Assembly: GCF_032380675.1 (NCBI RefSeq)
Contig: NZ_JAWDIX010000004.1
Coordinates: 1 to 64,000 of the forward strand
Reading direction: 5' to 3'
DNA from: Anaerolentibacter hominis
Lineage (GTDB): Bacteria > Bacillota > Clostridia > Lachnospirales > Lachnospiraceae
Length of the DNA stretch: 64,000 nt
The translations under genes and the position numbers were made by a program. The notes under the pieces are model-generated. The model worked only from the letters and a program-made list of their open reading frames with translations, had not been told where the DNA came from and made no database searches. Below, one piece after another: positions 33,526 to 41,767 of this stretch (position 1 is the first letter of the stretch; each line of letters begins with the position of its first letter).

Positions 33526-33804
33526 ATGCCATATAATAAGAGTGACAGAGGCGACAGATCCGATTCTCCGATGAGAAGAAGAGGCATGGGCCGCAGAAGA
33601 AAAAAAGTTTGTGTTTTCTGTGCAGATAAGAATCATACAGGAATCGATTATAAAGATGTTGCTAAACTGAAAAGATACGTTTCCGAGAGAGGTAAAATCC
33701 TTCCGAGAAGAATCACAGGAACTTGCGCAAAGCATCAGAGAGCTTTAACAGTAGCCATCAAGAGAGCAAGACACGTTGCATTGATGCCGTATACTGCTGA
33801 ATAA
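33526..33804 (+). CDS. rpsR: 30S ribosomal protein S18
   Basis: A 92-residue basic protein that binds S6 in the platform of the small subunit. Recognised by KVCVFCADK, IDYKDVAKLKRYVSERGKILPRR, and TGTCAKHQRALTVAIKRARHVALMPY. The N-terminal 22 residues are an Arg/Ser/Asp-rich extension. The Cys set (CVFC plus a later Cys-His) suggests the zinc-binding (C+) form of S18. AGGAGG precedes the ATG. Last gene of its operon; a strong terminator follows. Confidence 0.98.
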   Translation: MPYNKSDRGDRSDSPMRRRGMGRRRKKVCVFCADKNHTGIDYKDVAKLKRYVSERGKILPRRITGTCAKHQRALTVAIKRARHVALMPYTAE

Positions 33805-33817
33805 GAAAGAGTGATAT

Positions 33818-33852
33818 GAGGGCAGTATGACCGGACAGGTCATACTGCCCTC
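33818..33852. terminator. strong bidirectional terminator
   Basis: A 15-bp perfect stem GAGGGCAGTATGACC (33818-33832) with GGTCATACTGCCCTC (33838-33852), loop GGACA, serving rpsR and the convergent acetyltransferase. Confidence 0.85.
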
Positions 33853-33861
33853 TTTGCAGGA

Positions 33862-34305
33862 TTAGGGTCTCCATTCCATTGAGGTGAACCTCAGACCATT
33901 TACGATCTGCTCCGCTGAGGTATCACGAAACCCCAGTTTATGATAAACAGGAACAGCATAGGGTGAGGAATTCACGGTTATTTTACCGCTTGAATTGTGC
34001 TGTATAACTGTCTGGAACAAATGCCTTCCAATTCCCTGTCTGTGATATTTTCTATCGACAAAAAACAGCGCAATGTGGGTGCTCTCACTGCGGGTGGCAA
34101 TGACCCCAGCCAATACATCATTTACATAAGCGCCAAAGATACGAAGATTCTTTAAATAGTTATAGTCGTGGATACTTTTATAGAATTCGTCTATACCTTC
34201 CTGGCTGTAGTCAGGAGCTTCATATTGAAGGAATACCTCCCAGACTAATGCCAGCGCTTTCTTTATTTCTTCCTCTTTTAATTCTTTTATAAATATATTA
34301 TTCAT
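33862..34305 (-). CDS. GNAT-family N-acetyltransferase
   Basis: A 147-residue GNAT enzyme that would transfer an acetyl group from acetyl-CoA. The acetyl-CoA site is motif A (RKYHRQGIGRHLFQTVI, with QGIGRHL as the pyrophosphate loop), preceded by the strand HIALFFVD and followed by NSSPYAVPVYHKLGFRDTS, the usual motif B. The substrate is not evident from sequence. Start at 34305. It is convergent with rpsR and divergent from gdpP. Likely a small-molecule rather than ribosomal-protein enzyme, but this is not certain. Confidence 0.9.
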   Translation of the reverse strand: MNNIFIKELKEEEIKKALALVWEVFLQYEAPDYSQEGIDEFYKSIHDYNYLKNLRIFGAYVNDVLAGVIATRSESTHIALFFVDRKYHRQGIGRHLFQTVIQHNSSGKITVNSSPYAVPVYHKLGFRDTSAEQIVNGLRFTSMEWRP

Positions 34306-34406
34306 AGAACTCTCTGCCTTTTTAATTTGATTATTCCTTATAGTTTACCACATTAATGTAGAAAACACACCAGGAATCATATCACCCTAACGAAGAATGG
34401 TATTAG

Positions 34407-34435
34407 TTGTGCAAATCGCGCTTTAATGATATAAT
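34407..34435 (+). promoter_or_regulatory. promoter of gdpP-rplI-dnaB
   Basis: TTGTGC (34407-34412), 17-bp spacer, perfect TATAAT (34430-34435). Transcription would start near 34442, leaving a 170-nt leader that contains CCGGAGC/TTCCGG pairing (about 34470-34490) but no recognised riboswitch. No gene is seen in 34306-34610. Confidence 0.65.
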
Positions 34436-34610
34436 ATCGGAAGAATATCGAAAGGTATTATATCGTGCCGGAGCGATATTTGTTCCGGAAGGGGACGCAG
34501 CTGCCGGAGGTGTTCTGCTTTTATGGCTAGATGCGGGAAGTTGTTTTACAGAGAGAGGTTGGTTATGTCCGATGGTGATCGGGCATGCTTTCCGATACAG
34601 GAGTAGCAGT

Positions 34611-36671
34611 ATGGATGGAAAGAAAAACAAAATAAAGGGAGCTTTGAACCAGTATTTCCGTTGGCCGGTGATTGTAGCTGTGGTGTGGATTGTGCTGGAT
34701 GTCCATGCGTTTTTTGTGGACAAGCGGTTTGCTGCATTAATATCGGCTTATTTTGCCGTTTACCTGATCGCTGTGGTTGTTTATTATTATTGCAGACGAA
34801 ACAGGGTGTTGAAGGATCTGGTTAAGTTTGCGGGCAATTATCACTGCCTTCAGACGAAGCTGCTGAAGGAACTGGAACTGCCATTTGGTATATTAGATGA
34901 AAAAGGCCGCTTGCTGTGGGGTAATGACGATTTTATGGAGGTAATCCAGGATCAGGCAAAGGCTAAGAAGAATATTTCTCATGTGATAACCGGGATTGAC
35001 TGGAATAAGATTCCGGACACGGAATTTGATACACAGATTCATACTACAATTCAGGATAAGAGCTACAATGTAGTGCTTCGCCGGATGCGGCTGAGACAGG
35101 AAGATCTGTCGCTGGGACGCAGGGGAGATGACATGGCGGTATTTGAGAATAATACCAATGTGATTGCCATCTATCTGCACGATGAAACGGAACTGATGCA
35201 CTATATTAAAGAAAATAAAGAAGAGAAGATGATTGTCGGCCTTCTCTACATTGACAATTACGAGGAAGTGCTGGAGAGTATTGATGAGGTCAGAAGATCG
35301 CTTCTTATCGCTCTGGTAGACCGTAAGGTCAATAAATACATGCAGAACTATGACGGTATCGTGAAAAAATTGGAGAAGGATAAATATATCCTGATTTTTA
35401 AGGCCAAATATCTCGGTGAGATGCAGGCTAATAAATTTGCGGTGCTGGAGGATGTCCGTTCGATCAGTATTGGCAATGAGATTGCCGTTACTTTAAGTGT
35501 GGGTATCGGCGTTAACAGAGAGACTTATCTGGGAGGATACGAGAGTGCCAGGGCAGCTATTGATCTGGCGCTGGGCCGGGGCGGAGACCAGGCGGTTGTC
35601 CGTGACGGGGAGAAGATTTTATATTATGGAGGCAAGAATGTCTCTGTTGAAAAGAATACCCGTGTGAAGGCCAGAGTAAAGGCCCATGCCCTGCGGGAGC
35701 TGATTGAGGCCAAGGAAAAAGTGGTTGTTATGGGCCATGCAATCGGAGATGTGGATTCCCTGGGTGCGGCGATCGGTATTTACCGGATTGCAAAAACGCT
35801 GAATAAGCGGGCCTATATTGTTATTAATGAAATTACAAGAAGTGTAAAGCCGGTTCTTGACCGGTTTACGAATAATCCGGATTATGAAGAGGATATGTTT
35901 ATTAACAGTGCACAGGCGAAGGAGCTCATGACGGCGAATACGCTGCTGGTCATTGTGGATGTAAACAGGCCGAATTATACGGAGTGCCCGGATCTTCTGA
36001 GTATGACCAACACCATTGTGGTGCTGGATCACCATCGAAGAACAGGCGAAGCGGTTAAGAATGCAGTCCTGTCTTATATTGAACCCTATGCTTCCTCCGC
36101 CTGCGAGATGGTGGCGGAAATTCTGCAATATACAGGCGAGGGTATTAAACTCCGGCAGACCGAGGCGGATGCCATCTATTCCGGTATTATGATTGATACG
36201 GATAATTTCCTTACCAAGACAGGTGTCCGGACCTTTGAGGCGGCGGCATATCTTAGGAGAAACGGGGCGGATGTTACCAGAATACGAAAAGCCTTCCGCA
36301 GTGATATGACGGAATACCGGGCAAGAGCAGAGGCGATACGCAATACGGAGATTTATCTGGAGCATTATGCAATCGGAGACTGCGACCATGTGGGCGTGGA
36401 GAGTCCTACCATTCTGGGGGCACAGGTTGCCAACGAGCTTCTGGATATTACGGGTATCAAGGCATCTTTTGTTCTGACACCCTTTAACAATAAAATATAT
36501 ATCAGTGCCAGATCAATTGACGAGCTGAATGTACAGCTGGTTATGGAGAAGCTTGGCGGGGGAGGCAACCCGAGTGTGGCCGGGGCGCAGTTGAAAGACT
36601 GTACCTTATCAGAGGCCAAGGAGAAAGTCAAGGCAGTTCTGGATCAGATGCAGCAGGAAGGAGACTTATAA
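34611..36671 (+). CDS. gdpP: GdpP-type cyclic-di-AMP phosphodiesterase
   Basis: Hydrolyses c-di-AMP to pApA, controlling potassium and osmotic balance and cell-wall stress. The 686-residue protein has two N-terminal membrane helices (about 15-60), a PAS-like domain (about 80-170), a degenerate GGDEF domain (about 180-300), and a DHH/DHHA1 phosphodiesterase (about 340-680) with GHAIGDVDSLGAA, VDVNRPNYTE, VVLDHHRR and the GGGGNPSVAGAQL DHHA1 signature. This order is that of Bacillus GdpP (YybT). The start at 34611 has AGGAG 8 nt upstream and lies downstream of the predicted start of transcription; longer frames from 34407 cannot be transcribed from this promoter. rplI begins 2 nt after the stop and dnaB follows, the standard Firmicutes order. 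Confidence 0.95.
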   Translation: MDGKKNKIKGALNQYFRWPVIVAVVWIVLDVHAFFVDKRFAALISAYFAVYLIAVVVYYYCRRNRVLKDLVKFAGNYHCLQTKLLKELELPFGILDEKGRLLWGNDDFMEVIQDQAKAKKNISHVITGIDWNKIPDTEFDTQIHTTIQDKSYNVVLRRMRLRQEDLSLGRRGDDMAVFENNTNVIAIYLHDETELMHYIKENKEEKMIVGLLYIDNYEEVLESIDEVRRSLLIALVDRKVNKYMQNYDGIVKKLEKDKYILIFKAKYLGEMQANKFAVLEDVRSISIGNEIAVTLSVGIGVNRETYLGGYESARAAIDLALGRGGDQAVVRDGEKILYYGGKNVSVEKNTRVKARVKAHALRELIEAKEKVVVMGHAIGDVDSLGAAIGIYRIAKTLNKRAYIVINEITRSVKPVLDRFTNNPDYEEDMFINSAQAKELMTANTLLVIVDVNRPNYTECPDLLSMTNTIVVLDHHRRTGEAVKNAVLSYIEPYASSACEMVAEILQYTGEGIKLRQTEADAIYSGIMIDTDNFLTKTGVRTFEAAAYLRRNGADVTRIRKAFRSDMTEYRARAEAIRNTEIYLEHYAIGDCDHVGVESPTILGAQVANELLDITGIKASFVLTPFNNKIYISARSIDELNVQLVMEKLGGGGNPSVAGAQLKDCTLSEAKEKVKAVLDQMQQEGDL

Positions 36672-36673
36672 TT

Positions 36674-37123
36674 ATGGATATTATATTATTGGAAGATGTA
36701 AAGACCCTGGGGAAAAAGGGTCAGAAGGTTAAGGTTAATGACGGTTACGCAAGGAATTTTATTATACCTAAAAAATTAGGCGTGGAGGCTACAGCCAAAA
36801 ACCTGAATGATTTAAAGCTTCAGAAAGCGAAAGAAGAAAAGCAGCAGCAGGAATTACTGGAGGCGGCCAGAGCACTTGGAGAGGAAATCAAGTCCAAGGA
36901 AGTGGTTCTGTCGATCCGCTGCGGAGAAGGCGGAAGAACTTTTGGCTCCGTTTCTACGAAAGAAATTGCACAGGCGGCTAAGGATCAGTTGGGAATGGAG
37001 ATTGATAAGAAAAAAATGCAGCTGACGATTCCTATTAAAAGCGCTGGGGTATTCCATGTGCCTGTCAAACTGCACCCTAAGGTAACGGCGGAACTGAAAG
37101 TGAAAGTGGAAGAAGAAAGATAA
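36674..37123 (+). CDS. rplI: 50S ribosomal protein L9
   Basis: A 149-residue two-domain protein; the N-terminal domain binds 23S rRNA and a long helix connects to a C-terminal globular domain. Recognised by MDIILLEDVKTLGKKGQKVKVNDGYARNFIIPK and the C-terminal SVSTKEIAQA and PIKSAGVFHVPVKLHP. The start is 2 nt after the gdpP stop, with AGGAAGGAG upstream, so it is translationally coupled. A terminator-like hairpin (37145-37172) follows, then dnaB 146 nt downstream. Confidence 0.98.
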   Translation: MDIILLEDVKTLGKKGQKVKVNDGYARNFIIPKKLGVEATAKNLNDLKLQKAKEEKQQQELLEAARALGEEIKSKEVVLSIRCGEGGRTFGSVSTKEIAQAAKDQLGMEIDKKKMQLTIPIKSAGVFHVPVKLHPKVTAELKVKVEEER

Positions 37124-37144
37124 AAGCATGCTTTTAGCTGGCAG

Positions 37145-37172
37145 GCACCGGACTTGGCGACAGATCCGGTGC
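37145..37172 (+). terminator. hairpin between rplI and dnaB
   Basis: GCACCGGA (37145-37152) with TCCGGTGC (37165-37172), followed by TTGTATTA. A second hairpin GACGGC/GCCGTC lies at about 37189-37211. Readthrough to dnaB is possible, so this may be attenuation. Confidence 0.5.
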
Positions 37173-37269
37173 TTGTATTACAATAAGACGGCCCGCGAAG
37201 CGTGCCGTCGTTTGTTGTCATAGATAAGACCCGAAACATCGGAGGATGAGACAGGACAGGAGAAAAAAT

Positions 37270-38601
37270 ATGGATGAAGCATTGATTAAACGTACTCTTC
37301 CTTACAGCAATGAGGCGGAGCAGTCGGTGATCGGCTCGATGCTGCTGGACAAGGATGCGATAACCGTGGCTACGGAAGTGATTTCCGGCGACGATTTTTA
37401 TCAGAGTCAGTACGGGGCGCTTTTTGACGCAATGGTAGAACTTTATAATGAGGGCCGGCCGGCAGATCTGGTAACGCTTCAGGATAAAATAAAAGAAAAG
37501 TCTCTTCCGCCGGAAGTCTATAGTGCAGAATTTCTCCGGGATCTGATTACGGCAGTACCGACCTCTGCCAACGTGCGTTCCTATGCCGAAATAGTACGCG
37601 AAAAGTCTGTGTTAAGAAGACTGATCAAGGTTACGGAGGATATCTCCAACCAATGCTATCTGGGTAAGGATAAGCTGGATCTGATATTGGAGGATGCGGA
37701 GAAAAAGGTCTTTGATGTAGTGCAGAACCGGGATGCCGGAGATTACGTAGACATCAAGGATCTGGTTATTCATTCCCTGGAAAGCATCGAGGCTGCGGCA
37801 AAGAATAAGGGAAGTGTCACAGGAATCGCCACAGGCTTTTATGATCTGGATTATAAGACGGCGGGACTGCAGCCTTCGGACCTGGTCTTGATCGCGGCCA
37901 GACCGTCCATGGGTAAAACGGCCTTTGTCCTGAATATTGCTGAGTACGTGGCAATCCGAAGCCACGTGCCCACCGCTATATTCAGCCTGGAGATGTCCAA
38001 GGATCAGCTGATCAAACGTATGCTGTCCATGCACTCCAAGGTAGATTCCCAGTCAATCCGTACAGGTAACCTGCAGGATGAGGATTGGGTGAAGCTGGTG
38101 GAGAGTGCCCGCACCATTGGTAATTCCAATCTAATCATTGATGATACGCCGGGTATCAGCGTTGCGGAGCTTCGTTCCAAGTGCCGGAAATACAAGATTG
38201 AGCACAATCTGGGGCTGATTATTATTGACTACCTCCAGCTGATGAGCGGAAGCCGGAAGACCGAGTCCAGACAGCAGGAAATTTCGGATATTTCCCGGTC
38301 GCTGAAAGCGCTTGCCAGAGAGCTGAGTGTTCCGGTTGTATCTTTGTCTCAGTTAAGCCGTGCGGTGGAGCAGCGTCCGGACAAGCGTCCGATGCTTTCG
38401 GATCTGCGTGAGTCTGGTGCTATTGAGCAGGATGCGGACGTTGTTATGTTCATATACAGGGATGATTACTACAACCATGATACAGAGGAAGCTGGCGTGG
38501 CTGAGATCATTATCGGAAAGCAGAGAAATGGTCCTACGGGGACGGTGAAGCTGGCATGGCTTTCTCAGTTTACCAAGTTTGCAAACCTGGAAGGAAATTA
38601 A
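37270..38601 (+). CDS. dnaB: replicative DNA helicase
   Basis: Hexameric helicase of the replication fork. The 443-residue protein has an N-terminal DnaB domain (about 8-110, PYSNEAEQSVIGSMLLD) and a RecA-type C-terminal domain (about 170-440): Walker A ARPSMGKTA, Walker B LIIIDYLQLM, SLSQLSRAVEQRPDKRPMLSDLRESGAIEQDADVV and the GPTG arginine-finger region. In-frame ATG at 37246 lacks an SD; 37270 has CAGGAGA. Inteins, sometimes present in dnaB, are absent. It follows gdpP-rplI. Confidence 0.97.
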   Translation: MDEALIKRTLPYSNEAEQSVIGSMLLDKDAITVATEVISGDDFYQSQYGALFDAMVELYNEGRPADLVTLQDKIKEKSLPPEVYSAEFLRDLITAVPTSANVRSYAEIVREKSVLRRLIKVTEDISNQCYLGKDKLDLILEDAEKKVFDVVQNRDAGDYVDIKDLVIHSLESIEAAAKNKGSVTGIATGFYDLDYKTAGLQPSDLVLIAARPSMGKTAFVLNIAEYVAIRSHVPTAIFSLEMSKDQLIKRMLSMHSKVDSQSIRTGNLQDEDWVKLVESARTIGNSNLIIDDTPGISVAELRSKCRKYKIEHNLGLIIIDYLQLMSGSRKTESRQQEISDISRSLKALARELSVPVVSLSQLSRAVEQRPDKRPMLSDLRESGAIEQDADVVMFIYRDDYYNHDTEEAGVAEIIIGKQRNGPTGTVKLAWLSQFTKFANLEGN

Positions 38602-38606
38602 ACATT

Positions 38607-38850
38607 CAAGTACGCCTCGGCGTACTTGCTGCGAGCCGCACGTCATGCTTTGCATGACATAATACATCTGTGCGGCTCTGCAATCCGCCGGAGGCTTTAT
38701 CTTGGAAGGAGACTGGGCTCCCACCAAGACGAATTTGTTATTTACTCACCACCTATAAAGGTGGGAGTCTTATCTACTTCCATGATAAACCAATAGGTGC
38801 AGGAGGCAGCGAAAGATGCTGCAGCCTGCACTTTTCTCATGCAACAACCT
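38607..38850. repeat. hairpin-rich gap, possible IS200/IS605-end remnant
   Basis: A 344-bp gap between dnaB and the TetR gene. It holds CAAGTACGCC/GGCGTACTTG (38607-38628), a nested double hairpin GAGCCGCAC/GTGCGGCTC enclosing GTCATGC/GCATGAC (about 38633-38678), a long stem CTCCCACC/GGTGGGAG (about 38720-38770) beside CCACCTATAAAGGTGG, and GTGCAGG...CCTGCAC with TTTTC (about 38799-38836). Subterminal imperfect hairpins of this kind are typical of IS200/IS605 and PATE ends. No tnpA or tnpB is present. Confidence 0.35.
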
Positions 38851-38863
38851 ACCTTCTGGTGTG

Positions 38864-38922
38864 TTGACAATATTATGGTAATATGTTAATATAACTAATG
38901 ATATATAACAAACGATATATAA
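38864..38922 (+). promoter_or_regulatory. promoter and direct repeats upstream of tetR
   Basis: Perfect TTGACA (38864-38869), 17-bp spacer, TAATAT (38887-38892). Downstream are two copies of GATATATAA (38900-38908 and 38914-38922, 14-bp period), a plausible operator within the transcribed leader for the repressor encoded next. Confidence 0.6.
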
Positions 38923-38945
38923 TAGCGTATGGAGGGTAAGGTACG

Positions 38946-39521
38946 ATGGCGCCAAAAACAAAGATCACAAAACCGGAGATTATTGCCGCGGCATTAGATA
39001 TTGTGCGTGAAGCCGGTGCGGAATCATTGAATGCGAGGGCGGTGGCGGCAAAACTGAACTGTTCCACACAACCGGTTTTCAGCAATTTCAGTACGATGGA
39101 CGAACTCCGGGAGTCAGTTATTGCTGCAGCGGATGATCGGTATCAGAAATTTCTGAAACGGGGGATGAGCGATCCGCAGTACCCTCCGTATAAAGCAAGC
39201 GGAATCTATTATATCCGCTTTGCGCTGGAAGAAAAGGAACTATTTAAGCTGCTGTTTATGCGTGACCGGACCAGTGAGGAGATAAGAGAAGAAAGAGAGA
39301 AGCTATCGGACCTGATTGCTTTGATCGCGGAGAATACAGGACTAAGCCAGGACGATGCCTATCTGTTCCATGTGGAAATGTGGCTTTATGCCCACGGAAT
39401 TGCTGTCACAATCGCCACATCGTATCTGAGCTGGGATTGGGCTATGATCAGCAGGATGCTCAGCGATGCCTATGAGGGGATGCGATTGAGATACCAGAAC
39501 AGGGGGAGTGAAACTGAATGA
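38946..39521 (+). CDS. TetR-family transcriptional regulator
   Basis: A 191-residue regulator with an N-terminal helix-turn-helix (residues about 8-55: ITKPEIIAAALDIVREAG, AKLNCSTQPVFSNFSTMDEL) and a helical C-terminal ligand/dimer domain resembling the WHG subgroup (LFMRDRT and HGIAVTIATSYLSWD). The gene is the first of a three-gene operon; its stop overlaps the ATG of the ABC ATPase (ATGA at 39518-39521). It most likely represses its own operon, and the substrate of the exporter may be its inducer. GGAGGG lies 9 nt before the ATG. Confidence 0.92.
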   Translation: MAPKTKITKPEIIAAALDIVREAGAESLNARAVAAKLNCSTQPVFSNFSTMDELRESVIAAADDRYQKFLKRGMSDPQYPPYKASGIYYIRFALEEKELFKLLFMRDRTSEEIREEREKLSDLIALIAENTGLSQDDAYLFHVEMWLYAHGIAVTIATSYLSWDWAMISRMLSDAYEGMRLRYQNRGSETE

Positions 39522-40249
39522 ATGAAATCAAGGTAAATGACCTGACCAAAAAATACAAAGACCTGACGGCGGTGGATCATGTCAATCTATCAATTCAGGG
39601 TGGAGAACTTTTTTCTGTGCTGGGCGTCAACGGAGCCGGGAAGACAACTCTTATTAAAATGCTATCCTGTCTTGCCAGACCAACAGAAGGAGACGCGGTT
39701 TTAAATGGGAAGAGTATCACCCGCGATACACAGGCGGTCAAGGCAATCATCGCCGTTTCGCCTCAGGAGACAGCGGTTGCGCCCAATCTGACGGTAAAAG
39801 AGAACCTGGAACTCATGGCCGGAGTACATGGGCTTGATAAAGGTATGAGAAAAAGCAAAGCAAGTAATATGCTGGAACAGTTTGATTTAATGTCCATCTC
39901 AGAGAAAAAAGCCAAAAAGCTTTCGGGCGGATGGCAGCGAAGACTCAGTATTGCCATGGCATTGATCTCTGAGCCTGAGATTTTGTTTCTGGATGAACCT
40001 ACACTGGGGCTGGATGTTCTGGCCCGCCAGGAATTGTGGAGATTTATACGCTCACTGAAAGGAAAAATAACAGTCATTTTAACAACCCACTATATGGAGG
40101 AGGCGGAAGAACTGTCCGACCGTGTTGCCATTATGAAGGCGGGTAAAATACTTGCGGTGGGCTCAGTGGATGAAATTAAGAAAAAAGCAGGCACGGATAA
40201 CTTTGAGCATGCGTTTGTCGAGCTGGTGGAGAGGGGAGAGGCAATATGA
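39518..40249 (+). CDS. ABC transporter ATP-binding protein
   Basis: A 243-residue ATPase subunit of an ABC-2 type exporter. Walker A GVNGAGKTTL, Q-loop SPQETA, signature LSGGWQRR (a variant of LSGGQ), Walker B ILFLDEPTLGLD, and H-loop TTHYMEEAE are all present, so it should be active. Coupling: it overlaps TetR upstream and the permease downstream (ATGA at 40246-40249). This type of pair usually exports hydrophobic compounds or drugs. A TetR partner supports a xenobiotic or peptide-export role, but the substrate is not known. Confidence 0.95.
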   Translation: MNEIKVNDLTKKYKDLTAVDHVNLSIQGGELFSVLGVNGAGKTTLIKMLSCLARPTEGDAVLNGKSITRDTQAVKAIIAVSPQETAVAPNLTVKENLELMAGVHGLDKGMRKSKASNMLEQFDLMSISEKKAKKLSGGWQRRLSIAMALISEPEILFLDEPTLGLDVLARQELWRFIRSLKGKITVILTTHYMEEAEELSDRVAIMKAGKILAVGSVDEIKKKAGTDNFEHAFVELVERGEAI

Positions 40250-40971
40250 GAATGATGACATTTGCGGGACGAACGCTAAAGGAAATTCTGAGGGACCCTT
40301 TATATATGGCTTTTGGCATTGGATTTCCGCTTGGTATTCTGCTTCTTCTAACTGCGATACAGGCAAATATACCTGTGACACTATTCGAGATTGAAAAGCT
40401 GACTCCCGGTATAGCGGTATTTGGCTTGTCCTTTATGACGCTGTTTGCCGCCATGCTGGTCTCCAAGGACAGATCCGGAGCCCTGATTCAGCGGCTGTAT
40501 ACGACCCCGCTGACAGCGGCGGATTATATTTGCGGCTATATGCTTCCTCTGCTGCCAATAGGATTTGCCCAGACAATAGTATGCTATAGTGCGGCTGCGT
40601 TTCTGGGATTAAAAATAACGGTTCATGTTGTATATGCAGTCTTGATGTCAATACCGGTTTCGCTCTTCTTTATCGCGCTTGGCCTGCTGTGCGGTACGGT
40701 CTTTAATGATAAACAGGCGTCAGGAATCTGCGGACCGCTGCTCACCAATCTGGCAGCTTGGCTGTCAGGAGCCTGGTTCGATTTAAATCTGGTGGGCGGG
40801 GTGTTTAAAAAGGCTGCGGATGTTCTGCCGTTTTCCCATTCCGTTGAACTCCAGCGCATGCTTTTGGCAGGAAACGCCGTGTCCGGGCATTTGTGGTGGG
40901 TGCTTGGATATGCTTTCATGACGGTTCTGATCGCTGTCACTGTATTCACCCGCAGAATGAAAAGCTGTTAA
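40246..40971 (+). CDS. ABC-2 type transporter permease
   Basis: A 241-residue integral membrane protein with about six helices (start MTFAGRTLKEILRDPLYMAFGIGFPLGILLL; later GLLCGTVFNDKQASGIC). The ABC-2 membrane signature is visible near LFFIALGLLCGT. It is shorter than two-domain drug exporters, so it presumably forms a homodimer with the ATPase at 39518. A strong terminator follows at 40971-41010. Confidence 0.88.
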   Translation: MRMMTFAGRTLKEILRDPLYMAFGIGFPLGILLLLTAIQANIPVTLFEIEKLTPGIAVFGLSFMTLFAAMLVSKDRSGALIQRLYTTPLTAADYICGYMLPLLPIGFAQTIVCYSAAAFLGLKITVHVVYAVLMSIPVSLFFIALGLLCGTVFNDKQASGICGPLLTNLAAWLSGAWFDLNLVGGVFKKAADVLPFSHSVELQRMLLAGNAVSGHLWWVLGYAFMTVLIAVTVFTRRMKSC

Positions 40972-41010
40972 AAAATGCGGGAACCTTAACTGGAAGGTTC
41001 CCGCATTTTT
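40971..41010. terminator. strong terminator
   Basis: A 17-bp perfect stem AAAAATGCGGGAACCTT (40971-40987) with AAGGTTCCCGCATTTTT (40994-41010), ending in a T-run; serves the plus-strand exporter operon and the minus-strand RelQ gene. Confidence 0.85.
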
Positions 41011-41040
41011 TATGAGGCGTTTCGCGAAGTGTGCCCCTGT

Positions 41041-41766
41041 TTATTGTTCATTGTCCCGTGAAATAGAATTCTCTGCGGCAGACTGGAGCATTTCAAGCCG
41101 GTTTTTAATCTCCTGCATACGGGTGTCCGTTTCAAAAATCGTATCGGCACATTCCTTTAACTCCTGAATAATCGGGGAAGCCGATCTATCATCATCAAAT
41201 TTTTTATAATGAATCTGATGCTCCAGACTGGCCCAGAAGTTCATAGCTATGGTACGGATCTGCACTTCAACCTGTACAGGCTGCTTCCGGTCCGACAGAT
41301 AGACAGGAACCTCCACGATCATGTGGAGACTCCGGTAACCATTTTCCTTGGGCTTGCGTATATAATCCTCCCACTCTTTTATTTTCAAATCATCCTGGGA
41401 AGAAAGCATTTTAGCTACAAAATAAATATCGTCGATGAACGGACAAATCACACGGATTCCGGCCACGTCATGCAAATTCAGCCGAATAGATTCCAGGGAC
41501 AGTTCATAGCCCTTCCGGACCATCTTCTCAAAAATGCTCATGGGATTCTTAACCCGGCTTTTGATGGTGTCGATAGGGTTGCGCTTATGATTGGCCTGAA
41601 ATTCAATATTCAGGATTTCCAGCTTGGTGCGAACTTCCTTGATGGCACACTCATAGAGCATCATCATTTCCTGAAAGCTGCGCATAGCCGATACAAACTC
41701 TTCCTCCTGGGCATTGCCCCGGAGAACAGCCTGCTTAAAGAATTCTTTGGTAAGCTGCTGCTTCAC
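41041..41766 (-). CDS. small alarmone synthetase (RelQ-type GTP pyrophosphokinase)
   Basis: A single-domain (p)ppGpp synthetase of 241 residues, lacking the hydrolase, TGS and ACT domains of RelA/SpoT. The synthetase core shows VAGIRVICPFIDDIYFVAKML, ENGYRSLHMIVEVP, VQVEVQIRTIAMNFWASLEHQIHYKK, and the C-terminal helix ending in ENSISRDNEQ, as in RelQ/YjbM. RelQ enzymes act in cytoplasm as tetramers and are expressed under envelope stress. Start is GTG at 41766; the MATE gene stops 1 nt upstream, with GGAGGG 10 nt before the GTG, so translation is coupled to the MATE gene. Confidence 0.93.
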   Translation of the reverse strand: MKQQLTKEFFKQAVLRGNAQEEEFVSAMRSFQEMMMLYECAIKEVRTKLEILNIEFQANHKRNPIDTIKSRVKNPMSIFEKMVRKGYELSLESIRLNLHDVAGIRVICPFIDDIYFVAKMLSSQDDLKIKEWEDYIRKPKENGYRSLHMIVEVPVYLSDRKQPVQVEVQIRTIAMNFWASLEHQIHYKKFDDDRSASPIIQELKECADTIFETDTRMQEIKNRLEMLQSAAENSISRDNEQ

Positions 41767-41767
41767 G

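Noticed and set aside
34407..34610. 68-residue extension of GdpP
   Set aside because: The extension starts upstream of the predicted transcription start and has no SD; known GdpP proteins begin at the helix that follows 34611.
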